Below, piece by piece: positions 32,001-42,345 of a stretch of DNA of 64,000 bases. The position numbers and the translations under genes are program-made. The first letter of the stretch is position 1. Every line of letters begins with the position of its first letter. This DNA comes from Synanceia verrucosa. Its lineage: Eukaryota; Chordata; Actinopteri; Perciformes; Synanceiidae. The DNA is taken from NCBI GenBank assembly GCA_029721515.1, contig CM056554.1, positions 22,916,678 to 22,980,677 of the forward strand, written 5' to 3'. The notes under the pieces were generated by a model. It did not search any database, was not told the DNA's origin, and saw nothing but the letters and a program-made list of their open reading frames with translations.

Positions 32001-35000
32001 TAATTAGGTTACAGGTTACAGAACACACGCTCAGTATTAAGCGTCTTAATGGCATCAGCATGGAAGCTGTTCCTGAGTCTGTCTGTTTTTGCTTTTAGTG
32101 TCCTGTAGTGTCTACCAGAGGGTAGCAGCTCAAAAAGTGCATGTGCAAACTGAATAGGATCCCTAAGGATCCGTTTTGCCTTTCTGAGGCAGTGTTAGTG
32201 ATATAGATCATCCAGGGAAGGAAGGGAGCAGCCGGTGATCTTCTGGGCTGTAGTGACATCCCTTCGGAGCACTTTCCTCTCAGTAGCTGTGCAGCTGGAG
32301 AACCACACACCAATACAGTATGTTAGTATGCTTGAATGGAGCACTGGTAGAAGGACACCAACAGTCTCTGTGTGAGAGACTCTCTGCTGGGCCTTCTTGA
32401 TGATGGCTCTGCTGTTGCCGCCCCAAGTCAGGTCGTCCTCAATGTGCACGCCCAGAAACTGGAAGTTGGAGACCCTCTCCACACATACCCCACCAATGAT
32501 CAATGATCAATGGCTGCAGGTCCGTTTTCCTCCTCCTGAAGTCTATGATGACCTCTTTTATTTTGGTGGTGTTGAGGAGGAGGTTATTATCTGTGCACCA
32601 CACAGACTGCCGCTCCACTTCTCTCCAGTATGCAGACTCATCTCCCCTGAGATGAGCCCGACCACCGTGGCATCATCAGCAAACTTTATGGTTCTAGTGC
32701 TGGGGTGTGTAGAGGTGCAGTCGTGTGTAGAGGTTGAAGAGAAGGAGGCTCAACACAGCCCAGAGGGGAGCTGGTGCCGTGTGTCGCTCCTGTGGGCTAT
32801 GGTCATGGCAAGGCATTGGTGATGATTGGTGTTCATGTCACTGGACGATAATCATTTAGACTGCTGATGGTATTTTACTTGGGGAGGGGGGTGATGATGG
32901 AGGACTTCAGGCAGGGTGGGACGATGGCCCGGCCCAGGGACTGGTGAAGACCTCTGCCAGTTGAGCTGCGCAGTCCTTGAGCACCGTCAGGGCCCACAGC
33001 TTTCCTTGGGTTCACAGAGCCCAGCATGCACCTCACCTGGAACTCCTCTACCACTAAAATGCTTCTGCTGTGGGCTGGTGGGTGTGGTGAGGCCGTCTCC
33101 ACTGATGGCACCTCGAAGCGAGCGAAGAAACTCTTTAGCTCTCCCGCTAGTACGGCGCTGCCATCATCAGTTGATAGGCTTCAGGGTTGGTCATGTGTTG
33201 GACCCCACGCCACACCTGCCTGGAGTTAATGGGCCTCATTCACGAACCGTTCTTAAGAACAAATTTGTTTTTAAGTACTACTTACGAAGATTGTGGCATT
33301 CATCAATGTTTTCTTATCCAGGATTTGTTCTTAGATAACAACAAAACCTACGAACACTCAGGAGTACTCTTACGCATAAATGTGCTGACATGTTGGCATG
33401 TTTGTGTTGTCTTCTTTTGTACAGTTCATTCAAATACGATGTTACAGTAATCTTTCTGTCACATGTATTTATTTATTAATTTATTCGTTTAATTTTTGGG
33501 TAATTTACAGAACTTTTTTTTAAAATTTCAAAATAAAATACAAGCAATCAATCAACTGGCCATGCAGTACATCAAATTTCCATATACAGTAGAAGAGCAA
33601 GTCACAGTCAAGAGGGGGTTCCGCAGTATCGCTGGCCTCCCTAGGCGTGGAGAGACACGGGACCGAGCTCCACTTGATTTACCTTTTGCTTTTGGCATTG
33701 TATCGTTGCTGTTTCTGCTGTGTGACTTCTGTGTCTGCTCACAGCCCTGCAGTCTCTTTTATGGGCATTGAGGGGTGATTACCGATATAAATCCTATGTT
33801 AATTAGACTCACCTGGCACGCCCTCTCAACTTACGAGGAAATGGCATTCATCAATTTAAGAACACAGCTGTGAACAATTCTGCAATTTAAGAACACATTG
33901 ATGAATGCCACGTAGAGTTTTCTTAAGATCCCGCTTAAGAACAGCTCAAGAAGGAATCTAAGAAAATTCTTAAGAAGATATTGGTGAATGAAGCCCATTG
34001 TTCCTAAAACAGTCCTCAATTCTCCTCTTGTATGCAGCCTTTGCCTCTTTGATTCCGATCCTTAAGTAAGCTCTAGCTGTACAGTAGAGCTCCCTGTCCC
34101 CGGATCTGAAAGCGGTGTTGTGCTTCCTCAGCAAGCATTGCACCTCTTTAGTCATCCAGCGCTTCTTGTTTGGATAAATCTGGATGCGCTTATCCACAGT
34201 TGAGATGTCCATGCAGAACTTTATGTAGTCCAGGACTTCAAACACATCCCAGTTTGTTGTTTCAAAGCAGCCCTACAGCTGAGACGCAGCTTCAGGCCAG
34301 GTCTTTATTGTTCTAGATGTGATGGGAGCTATTTCCTAAGAGGGTAAGGTATTAGGTAAGCGGAGGCATGTGGATTGACTGACCCAGATGTGGCAGGGAC
34401 CTTGCCCTAAAACCCTGCTTAATGTTTGAATAAAATTTATCCAATGTATTTTCTCCCCTTGTGGCACATTCCACATGCTGATTTAATTAAGGGAATAAAG
34501 TTTTTAATTCAACATGGTTCACATCCCCTGCTACATTGTGAATGGCTTCAGGACGTGTTCTGTTGTCTGCTAATGGTGTTGTGCAAAAGTCCAAGGGCAT
34601 GGTTAGGATTAGCATCTGTGGGGATGTACACAGCAGTGATGAGAACAGTAGTAAATTCCTGTGGCAAGTAAACGGGCCTGTATTTCACAGTCATGTATTC
34701 CATGTTGGGAGAGCAGTGGCTGCACAATGTCTTACTATGACATTTGCTATGTAGACACACAGCCCACCTCCTCTGCTCTTACTGGAATCTACAGTTTTGT
34801 CCCATCGGTGTAGCGTGCAGCCTGCTAACTCGATAGCTGCGTCTGCTATTGTTGACTTGACAGGGCTGTACAGTGCGACATGTATGTCGCACGTGCTACA
34901 GCAAAACATGTCTGTGCTAAGAATTAATCTGCCCTGTAGCATGGGTGCTGTGGGCAGATTTAATCACAAAAAAATCTTGTTGGGGGGGGAAATCTTCTAC

Positions 35001-35490
35001 GTAAAACCAAAGTAGAACGACGGTACTACGACTATCCTTCCCGGTAGTTGTAGTCAACTGTGGTCAGTGATTAATGGTATGTCTTATCTATTGAACGCCA
35101 ATTTCCACGATTCCTTATGGTCGCAGCTTTTACTCACGCTCTGTCCCATGCGGCTGGGTTGGCATACAGTAGCTAACGCTAACGTTACTCCCACAAGTGG
35201 AGGTCTTGCTTGGAGACCCCAAGCGCCCCGGACGACACAGACAATAAAGTAAATTAAGTTAACGAGGACCGACCGAAAACGCGCCAGTGACAAAAGTGAA
35301 AGCTAAAACATACAGCTACAACACCAAGTGGGCTCAGGAGTTCGCCTGGCTCAAGTTCCATGCCACAAAGCAAGTAATATATTGCTCCTTTATTCAGACA
35401 GCACCGCTTAAATTAAGAAATGATAATCTAAGGGCAACTACATACTAAAGAAAGACAAGGTGCAAAAATACAACGTATCCCACAGACAGA

Positions 35491-35548
<58 letters not shown>

Positions 35549-35674
35549 GTATGTATGTATATATATGTGTGTATATATATGTATATGTGTGTGTATATAT
35601 ATGTATATATATGTGTATATATACGCACGTGTATACGTATGTATACATCAATATTATATACATACGTATACACG

Positions 35675-35721
<47 letters not shown>

Positions 35722-35796
35722 GTATATATACGTGTGTATATATATATATACGTATACATATATATACATTATATATACACGCATATATATATATAC

Positions 35797-35852
<56 letters not shown>

Positions 35853-37122
35853 GTGTATATATACGTATATATATATATACGTATGTATATGTACACACAT
35901 ATGTATATGTACACACATATAATACATGGGGTATATTTGTGGTGAGAAGTGAAAAGAACAATCACAAACATTTTTAGCCATGGTTTTACTTGACCCTGCA
36001 GGTGGAAACATATTTATGGTTCTAGATAGCTCGCTCTGTCAGAGTATCTCACTGACTGTCTCTCTGTATGTCTGTCTGTTGCTATAGAAACAAAGAGGAC
36101 GACTGAAACGTCACCACTGTCAGCACTGCAACAAATCCTTCACAACATCTGGATATTTAAAGATTCATGAGAGAGTTCACACTGGAGAGAAGCCGTACAG
36201 CTGTGACGAATGTGGGAAATTATTTTCTCGCAGTACTACACTTAAAATCCATCAACGCCTTCACACTGGAGAGAAACCATACAGCTGTGATGAATGTGGG
36301 AAAAGGTTTTCTCAGAATTTTTTCCTTCGCATCCACCAGCGCATCCACACTGGAGAGAAACCTTACAGCTGTGATGAATGTGGAAAAACATTTTCTCGTC
36401 ATGATCACCTTAAACACCACCAGCGCACCCACACTGGAGAGAAACCATACAGCTGTGACGAATGTGGGAAAACATTCTCTCACAGTGGTGGCCTACGAGG
36501 TCACCTACGCATTCACACTGGAGAGAAACCCTACTGGTGTGCCCAGTGTGGGAAAAGCTTTGTTCGCAGTGATGGCCTTAAAATCCATCTACGCAGCCAC
36601 ACTGGAGAGGCACCGCATATATGTGATCAGTGTGGAAAAAGTTTTTCTCATCTTAATAACCTTGAGGTCCACAAACGCTGTCACACTGGAGAGAAACCAT
36701 ACTGGTGTGGTCAGTGTGGGAAAAGGTTTTCTCAGAGTGGTACTCTTTATAGCCACCAGCTTATCCACACTGGAGAGAAACCATACAGCTGTGATGAATG
36801 TGGGAAAACGTTTCGTCGTCGAAATCAACTTGAAGCCCATCAACGCATCCACACTGGAGAGAAACCATATACTTGTGATAAATGCGGGAAAAGGTTTTCT
36901 CAGAGCAGAAACCTACATTTCCACCGACTCCTTCATTCTGGACAGAAACAATACTGGTGTGATCAATGTGGGAATTTTTTTTCTCGTAGTGAGCACCTTC
37001 AAAGCCATCAACGCATCCACACTGGAGAGAAACCATACTCTTGTGATGAATGTGGGAAAACATTTACTCGGAGTAGTAGCCTTAAATATCACCGGAAACA
37101 CTGGCACTCTGCTTCACTGTGA
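29046..37122 (+). CDS. C2H2 zinc-finger protein gene, 4 exons, 12 fingers
   Basis: Exons are 29046-29147 (34 codons), 29664-29798 (45), 29895-29957 (21) and 36088-37122 (344 plus stop). All three introns are phase 0 with good borders (gtcagt...tttag, gtaata...aacag, gtatgt...ctatag), giving about 444 residues. The N-terminus is acidic and Ser-rich without a KRAB or BTB domain. Exon 4 encodes 12 consecutive C2H2 fingers of 28-residue period with TGEKPY linkers, so a nuclear, sequence-specific DNA-binding protein is expected. Intron 3 is about 6.1 kb and full of transposons. The first ATG (29046) and a second (29070) are both possible starts; paralogue 1344 keeps only the second. Two exon-1 paralogues and a second finger exon in the window show a local gene family. 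Confidence 0.75.
29400..29480 (+). mobile_element. hAT-like MITE terminus fragment
   Basis: The run cagtagtgatgggaagtccggctctttt in intron 1 of the zinc-finger gene resembles the cagtgatggg end of a fish hAT MITE. A similar end, inverted, is at 52440-52470. The opposite terminus was not found here. Confidence 0.3.
31136..31930. mobile_element. MITE with gtcac-type inverted ends
   Basis: The left end aggggtgtcacagtat near 31132 pairs with the right end ccggtaaccgtgacatccct near 31910-31929. Internal sequence has no ORF. It interrupts the 3' UTR of the LINE at 30906-34960. Exact ends and target duplication are uncertain. Confidence 0.5.
33231..33996. mobile_element. 766-bp MITE with AT duplication
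   Basis: The ends gggcctcattcacgaac and gtgaatgaagccc are inverted repeats, extended by ttcttaagaa on both sides. The element is flanked by AT at 33229-33230 and 33997-33998, matching the 2-bp target habit of ISL2EU-type PIF-Harbinger elements. The interrupted LINE reads on across it. No ORF above 91 codons looks real. Confidence 0.7.
35280..35400 (+). pseudogene. hAT transposase N-terminal fragment (tentative)
   Basis: Plus-strand codons from about 35293 read as KAKTYSYNTKWAQEFAWLKF, similar to the start of hAT-type transposases with a BED-like finger. It breaks off before the finger cysteines and runs into the TA-rich tract. Confidence 0.35.
35490..35930. repeat. TA-rich microsatellite with TACG/TGTG variants
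   Basis: (ta)n runs are interrupted by cgtgtata, tacgta and tgtatg units. Several stretches are self-complementary over tens of bases and could extrude as cruciforms. Overlapping open frames here (35428-36011, all frames) are products of the repeat and not genes. It lies 160 bp upstream of the zinc-finger exon 4 acceptor. Confidence 0.95.
36088..37122 (+). CDS. Zinc-finger exon 4: twelve C2H2 fingers
   Basis: The acceptor ttgctatag precedes KQRGRLKRHHCQHCNKSF. Fingers then repeat every 84 bp to SSSLKYHRKHWHSASL and TGA at 37120-37122. The coding frame has no Met, so ATG-based ORF searches report instead a 337-codon shadow (36167-37180) in another frame. Finger 11 is atypical: GNFFSRS replaces GKxFSxS. 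Helix residues at -1, 2, 3 and 6 differ from finger to finger, as expected for diversifying fish zinc-finger arrays. Confidence 0.9.
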   Translation, partial: KQRGRLKRHHCQHCNKSFTTSGYLKIHERVHTGEKPYSCDECGKLFSRSTTLKIHQRLHTGEKPYSCDECGKRFSQNFFLRIHQRIHTGEKPYSCDECGKTFSRHDHLKHHQRTHTGEKPYSCDECGKTFSHSGGLRGHLRIHTGEKPYWCAQCGKSFVRSDGLKIHLRSHTGEAPHICDQCGKSFSHLNNLEVHKRCHTGEKPYWCGQCGKRFSQSGTLYSHQLIHTGEKPYSCDECGKTFRRRNQLEAHQRIHTGEKPYTCDKCGKRFSQSRNLHFHRLLHSGQKQYWCDQCGNFFSRSEHLQSHQRIHTGEKPYSCDECGKTFTRSSSLKYHRKHWHSASL

Positions 37123-37304
37123 GTGTCTGTCTGAGTCCAGCCAGCTTTTTCCTCCTCACACCCTCATAGCTGTGTTCTGATATTCTGACCAGCAGAAACG
37201 GTTTTATTTTCTGAGCAGCATGTTTGTTATTGTGGCTACGTATATGACATATCAGCCATTGTTTGCCATATGTGTGTAAGGATGTATGTATATATACATC
37301 CATA

Positions 37305-37907
37305 CACTCTGCAGAGTGTTGGTGATCTCTTAGCACTATGCGCCTCAGCATCTGCTGACCCCGCTCTGTCAGTTTACGTGGTCTACCACTTAGTGGCTGA
37401 GTTGCTGTCGTTCCCAAACACTTCCACGTTCTTAAAATACAGCTGACAGTTGACTGTGGAATATTTAGGAGCGAGGAAATTTCACGAGTGGATTTGTTGC
37501 ACAGGTGGCATCCTATCACAGTTCCACGCTGGAATTCACTGAGCTCCTGAGAGCGACCCATTCTTTCACAAATGTTTGAAAAGCAGTCTGTATGTCTAGG
37601 TGCTTGATTTTTTTTTTTTATGTCTGTGGCCATGGAAGTGATTGGAATACATGTATATGTATACACTTTGTGTGTACATATACATGTATTTGTATATTGG
37701 CAAAAGTCTTTGCTCACCCATCCAAATAATCAGAATCAGGTGTTCCAATCACTTCCATGGCCACAGGTGTATAAAATCAAGCACCTAGGCATGCAGACTG
37801 CTTTCACAAACATTTGTGAAAGAATGGGTCGCTCTCAGGAGCTCAGTGAATTCCAGCGTGGAACTGTGATAGGATGCCACCTGTGCAACAAATCCACTCG
37901 TGAAATT
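37305..37907. mobile_element. Head-to-head Tc1/mariner N-terminal fragments (palindrome)
   Basis: The minus-strand stretch to ~37305 encodes a Tc1 N-terminus (MGRSQELSEFQRGTVIGCHL, TREISSLLNIPQSTV, SGRPRKLTERGQ). The plus-strand stretch 37740-37907 repeats the first part (gaatgggtcgctctcaggag...) in the other direction. The arms are about 170 bp, with a spacer that is itself a small hairpin (acatgtatatgtatac / gtacatatacatgt at 37649-37687). Neither copy reaches the catalytic core. Confidence 0.8.
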
Positions 37908-38700
37908 TATAATACCGCGGTCACGTGAGGCCTACCGCAGTGTTGAACTCATTACCGTCACCACCACAATATATTAAATCATAAAAAAAATATCCCTATA
38001 TATTTGCTGTTGAAAGTTACAGGACTGTATATTGTTTGATATGAGATATAAACAGTAATATTTAATAACATCCTGTTTTTAAAGCTGACAGAGTAACTAA
38101 ACTTTTCACACTGCAGCTTGGCAGCGGGCCAGTCCATTAACTCTAAGGGGAGTGTGTGTGTTTTGTTTTCATATTATCATAATTTATTTCGAGGTTTCAG
38201 CATTTCTCATGATTAAATTGAATATATTCACACATAAAACACAGGCATAAAACACAGAAGCATTGCATAAACAGGTGTTCAAGTTCAATAGTAAGTGCGT
38301 ATAACAGACACACCCCTCTTATGTAGTATTGTCCATAAGTGTTCACGCTGCTCTGTTGAATATATATACACACACACACACACTTATACAAACATGTATA
38401 ATATTCCTGTGTGGTGGAGAAAGAACTGAGATCCATCTCAATCAAAGCCATCACTCACAATTACTGACGGAGAAGACAGAAAATAAAGTCATGGATGCAG
38501 ACAAACTATCTCCAACTGAACAGCAAAAAATCTGACATCTTTCTCATTAGTTCAGTGTCTTTCACTAAAATCACCACCAATCGCAGCCTCCCCTTTGACA
38601 TCTGCACCCTGTCCCTGTCCACACACACCTGCAACCTGGAATCATCTTGGACAGTTAACTTAAGTTTGATCACCACATCAACCACATTAAGATCTCAAGA
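37908..38700. other. No gene; MITE-like piece and short tandem repeats
   Basis: A piece ataccgcggtcacgtgaggcctaccgcagt at 37912-37943 looks like a MITE terminus. (ac)n lies at 38370-38384. Short ORFs are not convincing. Confidence 0.4.
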
Positions 38701-38935
38701 ACACTTCCTGTGATTTTTTTTTTTTTTTTTTTTTTTGTTAAACCTCCGCAAAGGAAGTTTTGTTTTCACTGGGGTTTGTTTATTTGTTTTTACGTTTGTT
38801 GGTTTGCAGTATAACTCAAAAAGTTATGGATGGATTTTGACAAAATTTTGAGGATTAGTCAGGAATGGCCTAATTTAAACCTGATTAATTTTTGGTGGTG
38901 ATGTTTGATGTGGAAAAATCTTGATCGGTCAATGG
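38701..38935 (+). repeat. Poly-T and dispersed 'cctccgcaaaggaagtt' repeat
   Basis: A T-run of about 24 at 38718-38741 precedes a sequence (aacctccgcaaaggaag..., ...actcaaaaagttatggatggatttt) that I recognise as a repeat dispersed in many animal genomes. Its transposon family is not clear to me. Confidence 0.5.
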
Positions 38936-38943
38936 TTGGAGAT

Positions 38944-39402
38944 TGAAAGCACCCAGGAGCCTTTGAAGTTGGTTAAAGATGTAACATTTATTGTAGATTC
39001 TGATGTCAGGACCACTGGAATCGCTTCCCACTCTTCCAAGAGTGCAGTGCAGAGATCAGCAACCGTCACCGGCAGTGGAATACGACGCTGTACACGGCGA
39101 TCCAGATTGTCCCAAAGGTGTTCAATCGGATTCATATCTGGGGAATAAGGCGGCCAGTCCATAACCTGCACATTATGTCTGTGCCTAACGTGCCTGCAGG
39201 CGTGAGTCCACAGAGTGCATCTGTGGACGCCAAAATGCCTGGCTACCCTCGCTTCGGTCATTCTGGATCTCAGCATACCAATGGCCTGCTCCCTCATGTT
39301 TGCTGCTAAGCGTGGCATGGTGACCGTCTGTGACAGCTTGCATTTTTCGTCCGGGTTTTTAAAGCCTTGACCAGTTGAGCTCAAATCACCAAAAGAACTC
39401 AT
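38944..39402 (-). pseudogene. Tc1/mariner-like transposase with deleted core
   Basis: This minus-strand frame of 157 codons has a helix-turn-helix start (MPRLAANMREQAIGMLRSRM, EARVARHFGVHR) fused directly to the C-terminal catalytic part (VMDWPPYSPDMNPIEHLWD). The GRPR hook and both catalytic Asp segments are deleted. The open frame across the deletion is fortuitous; no enzyme activity is possible. Terminal repeats were not identified. Confidence 0.75.
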
Positions 39403-39429
39403 TGAAAGCTTTCAAACAATCTCCTAACG

Positions 39430-39935
39430 AATCACACATGCAAAAACAGGGATTGGTACCGTCTGCCACGTTCATTTATTGTTTGAGCTGAAAAATGTGG
39501 CTCCATAGTTTCAATAGCCACGAGTGGTAGTAAACAAAACATTCTTTTGTATACAAAGTAGTTGTATCCAATTTTATTTTACATTGACTTTGTTGCGTTT
39601 TTAATGCCTCTTAGTATATATTACCTTACATTACTCTGAGTAGCGTTCCAATGAGAGCATGTTCATTCTAAGCACTGAACTAGCAGTGGCGCCTCTGAAC
39701 TAACAGTGGTGTTCTGTTGACGCTCAGCCATTGGCCTTATCAAAGGGCCAACGCTGGCAGACTCCTCTGACCTTGGTTACGTAGTCAACTCAGAGATAAC
39801 TAGCCACCTGTTTTTCCTTGAGACACTGTGCTTCAACCCTGCATTCTGGAGGAACAGTTTAACGATTTAGTGCTGTAAAAAAGGGACACTAGCCAACCCT
39901 TGGAACTCCTAAATTTAGAAAAAAAAATCCATAAC
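39430..39935. other. Unclassified; right part shared with 14216-14305
   Basis: No ORF. The segment 39830-39935 aligns with 14195-14305 and then abuts LINE copy C. The rest resembles no element I can name. Confidence 0.4.
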
Positions 39936-41420
39936 AATCCCCAGTCTCTTTTAATCCCAGTCATTCATTGTATCATTTTCTACACTTTGACAATTTCTGT
40001 CTCCTTTGCCACAGAGTTATAAAATGTCCTCCAAAATTCCCTCTTTGCATTTTTTGTATGATTCTCCTGACATTTGCTTGTGCTCTCTGATATTCAATGA
40101 GGGTTTGACAGCTGTGATTTCTTCTCAAAACTTTGAATGTTTTTTTCATGCTTTAATCTCTACATCACAGTCCTTTGTCCACCATGGAACAGTCTTGTTG
40201 TTGTTCTTATCTCCCTTCTGGAGAATGGACTCCTTTGTTTTGTATTATATTGTATTACAAAGAGCATGATTAAAATTATTAACTTCATCACTAATATTGC
40301 TTTTCTTCATTTCGCTGTCACATATGATCCCAAATTTCTTCCAGTCAACACTGCTAAAACACCATCTCTGCTTTCCCTCAGTGTCATACTGCTCTCTGCT
40401 TGCTCCTACTACTGTGATGATGGGTAGTGAACACTACCCAAAGTTGTCTCTCTATTTACCCCCCATGAACAAACACCTGCTACTGAGTGTGAGATCAGTG
40501 TCAGATCTATTGCAGATTCTGTTCCCATTCTGATGTTAACTCTTGTTCCACTCCCATCATTCAAGCACACTAGCTTTTTATTCTCAATTATCTCGTCAAT
40601 TACCATACCAGTATTATCAGTTCCACTGCCCCATAGTGTACTGTGGGCATTAAAGTCCCCACACCATACTACTTTACCTTGTATTTGTGCTGCCAATTCA
40701 TTCAGTGTCTCAATTGTCAGTCTACTGCATGGATTGTAAAAGTTAATAATTTTAATGTTCCCTTCTTTTGTCCAGACTTCAATTATTACATATTCTAGCT
40801 CTGATCCTTTTCTCATCACTCTGTACTGTATCCCTTGTTTGACAAATATCGCACACCCTCCTCCACTGCCCTCCCCTCTATCTCTGCAGATGCTAACATA
40901 GCCTTTAATTACAAAATCCAGTGATGGTTTGAGCCAGGTTTCTTGAATACATATGATATCTGGTTTCTTTTTTGTTTCCTTAATGAATCTTTTAAATACT
41001 TGACCATTTGCTATCAGGCTTCTAGCGTTCCACTGTAAAATAATCACGGTCCTTTATCACCTGAGCTCCCCACTCTCCCGTCTGCCTTAAGGCTTTCAGT
41101 AATCTGATCCCAGGACACATTTTTCATCCCCAAAAACTTTTCTGCTCCCCTCACAATTATCTTGATCTTTTCTGTTTTGTGTTTGACTTGATTAGTGCAG
41201 TCAATAAGATAGGCCATGAAGAGAATCAGTTTATCTACTGCCAGTGCAGTTAGCTTCCTTTGTTTGCTCTTCCTCTGCTTTTTGGACCTGATTCATTTTT
41301 CCTGTGACACTCTTTCCCCTTTGACTATCTATCCTCTTCACTGCCTCTATGTAGCTGATGTTGTTTGTTGCTTTCACCTGCTCTATTACCACTGCCATCT
41401 TCCTGACCTCACACTGACCT
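39936..41420 (-). mobile_element. I-clade LINE, copy C (ORF1 end, endonuclease, linker)
   Basis: The minus-strand fragment complements copy B: it holds the 3' part of ORF1 (41050-41420), the endonuclease (40409-41047) and the EN-RT linker to 39936. The 3' limit falls at the point corresponding to the start of RT in copy B (cccagtctc...). It shows what the 5' half of these LINEs looks like. The upstream edge is replaced by the minisatellite at 41421. Confidence 0.85.
40409..41047 (-). pseudogene. LINE apurinic-type endonuclease domain
   Basis: The 212-codon frame begins MIILQWNARSLIANGQ and contains IICIQETWL, RGEGSGGGCAIFVK, INFYNPC, WCGDFNAHSTLWGS and SAIDLTLIS, the usual series for APE-like endonucleases that nick target DNA to prime reverse transcription. 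The last motif expected (S/T-D-H-x-P) is altered to GSVHYPS, losing Asp. The frame ends directly after it, so it is probably inactive. Confidence 0.88.
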
Positions 41421-42345
41421 TACACTAGAAGCTACTATTATATAGCTGCCAGCTAACGTTAGCTTCAAATTACACAAGAAGCTACTGTTATACAGCTGTG
41501 TGCTAACGTTAGCTTCAAATTATACAAGAAGCTACTGTTATATAGCTGCCTGCCAACGTTAGCTCCAAATTACACTAGAAGCTACTGTTATATAGCTGCC
41601 TGCCATCGTTAGCTTCAAATTACACTAGAAACTACTGTTATATAGCTGCCTGCTAATGTTAGCTTCAAATTACACTAGAAGCTACTATTATATAGCTGCC
41701 TGCCAACGTTAGCTCCAAATTACACTAGAAGCTACTGTTATATAGCTGCCTGCCAACGTTAGCTTCAAATTACACTAGAAACTATTGTTATATAGCTGCC
41801 TGCTAACGTTAGCTTCAAATTACACTAGAAGCTACTGTTATATAGCTGCCTGCTAATGTTAGCTTCAAATTACACTAGAAGCTACTGTTATATAGCTGCC
41901 TGCTAACGTTAGCTTCAAATGACACTAGAAGCTACTGTTATATAGCTGCCTGCTAACGTTAGCTTCAAATTACACTAGAAACTACTGTTATATAGCTGCC
42001 TGTTAACGTTAGCTTCAAATGACGCTAGAAGCTACTGTTATATAGCTGCCTGCTAACGTTAGCTTCAAATGACACTAGAAGCTACTGTTATATAGCTGCC
42101 TGCTAGCGTTAGCTTCAAATGACACTAGAAACTACTGTTATACAGCTGCCTGTTAACGTTAGCTTCAAATGACACTAGAAACTACTGTTATACAGCTGCC
42201 TGTTAACGTTAGCTTCAAATGACACTAGAAGCTACTGTTATATAGCTGCTTGCTACCGTTAGCTTCAAATTACACTAGAAACTACTGTTATATAGCTGCC
42301 TGCTAATGTTAGCTTCAAATTACATTAGAAACTACTGTTATATAC
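41421..42345. repeat. 50-bp minisatellite, 18 copies
   Basis: Eighteen complete 50-bp units run from 41421 to 42320 with a partial unit to 42345. Each unit contains gctaacgttagc, a perfect 12-bp palindrome, or a one-base variant, plus agctactgttatatagct. Units differ by a few substitutions (cta/cca, tta/cta, acactagaag/aaac) with little length change. It starts exactly where LINE copy C stops. There are no unique spacers, so it is not a CRISPR array. Confidence 0.97.

Larger units (their letters stand above)
30906..34960 (-). mobile_element. Degraded CR1/Rex1-like LINE in zinc-finger intron 3
   Basis: Minus-strand coding remains in order are endonuclease (34942-34691: AIELAGCTLHRWDKT, SRGGGLCVYI; 34760-34548: LITAVYIPTDANPN), linker (34245-33970), RT N-terminus (33111-32875: NPRKAVGPDG, CLKSSIITPLPK) and RT C-terminus (32503-32195: NFQFLGVHIEDDLTW, SLPSLDDLYH). 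The RT catalytic part is gone. The 3' end near 30906 is the familiar gacaataaagacattctattct tail. Two MITEs (31136-31930, 33231-33996) split it. It is old: every frame is interrupted. Confidence 0.75.

Noticed and set aside
35428..36011. Many overlapping Tyr/Ile-rich ORFs on both strands
   Set aside because: They are translations of the (ta)n microsatellite.
36167..37180. 337-codon plus-strand ORF with LERNHTAVMNVGK repeats
   Set aside because: It is the wrong frame of the C2H2 exon; the correct frame has 12 canonical fingers and a proper splice acceptor.
41421..42345. Regular 50-bp repeats resembling a CRISPR array
   Set aside because: There are no unique spacers; whole units are tandem repeats, and the genome is eukaryotic.
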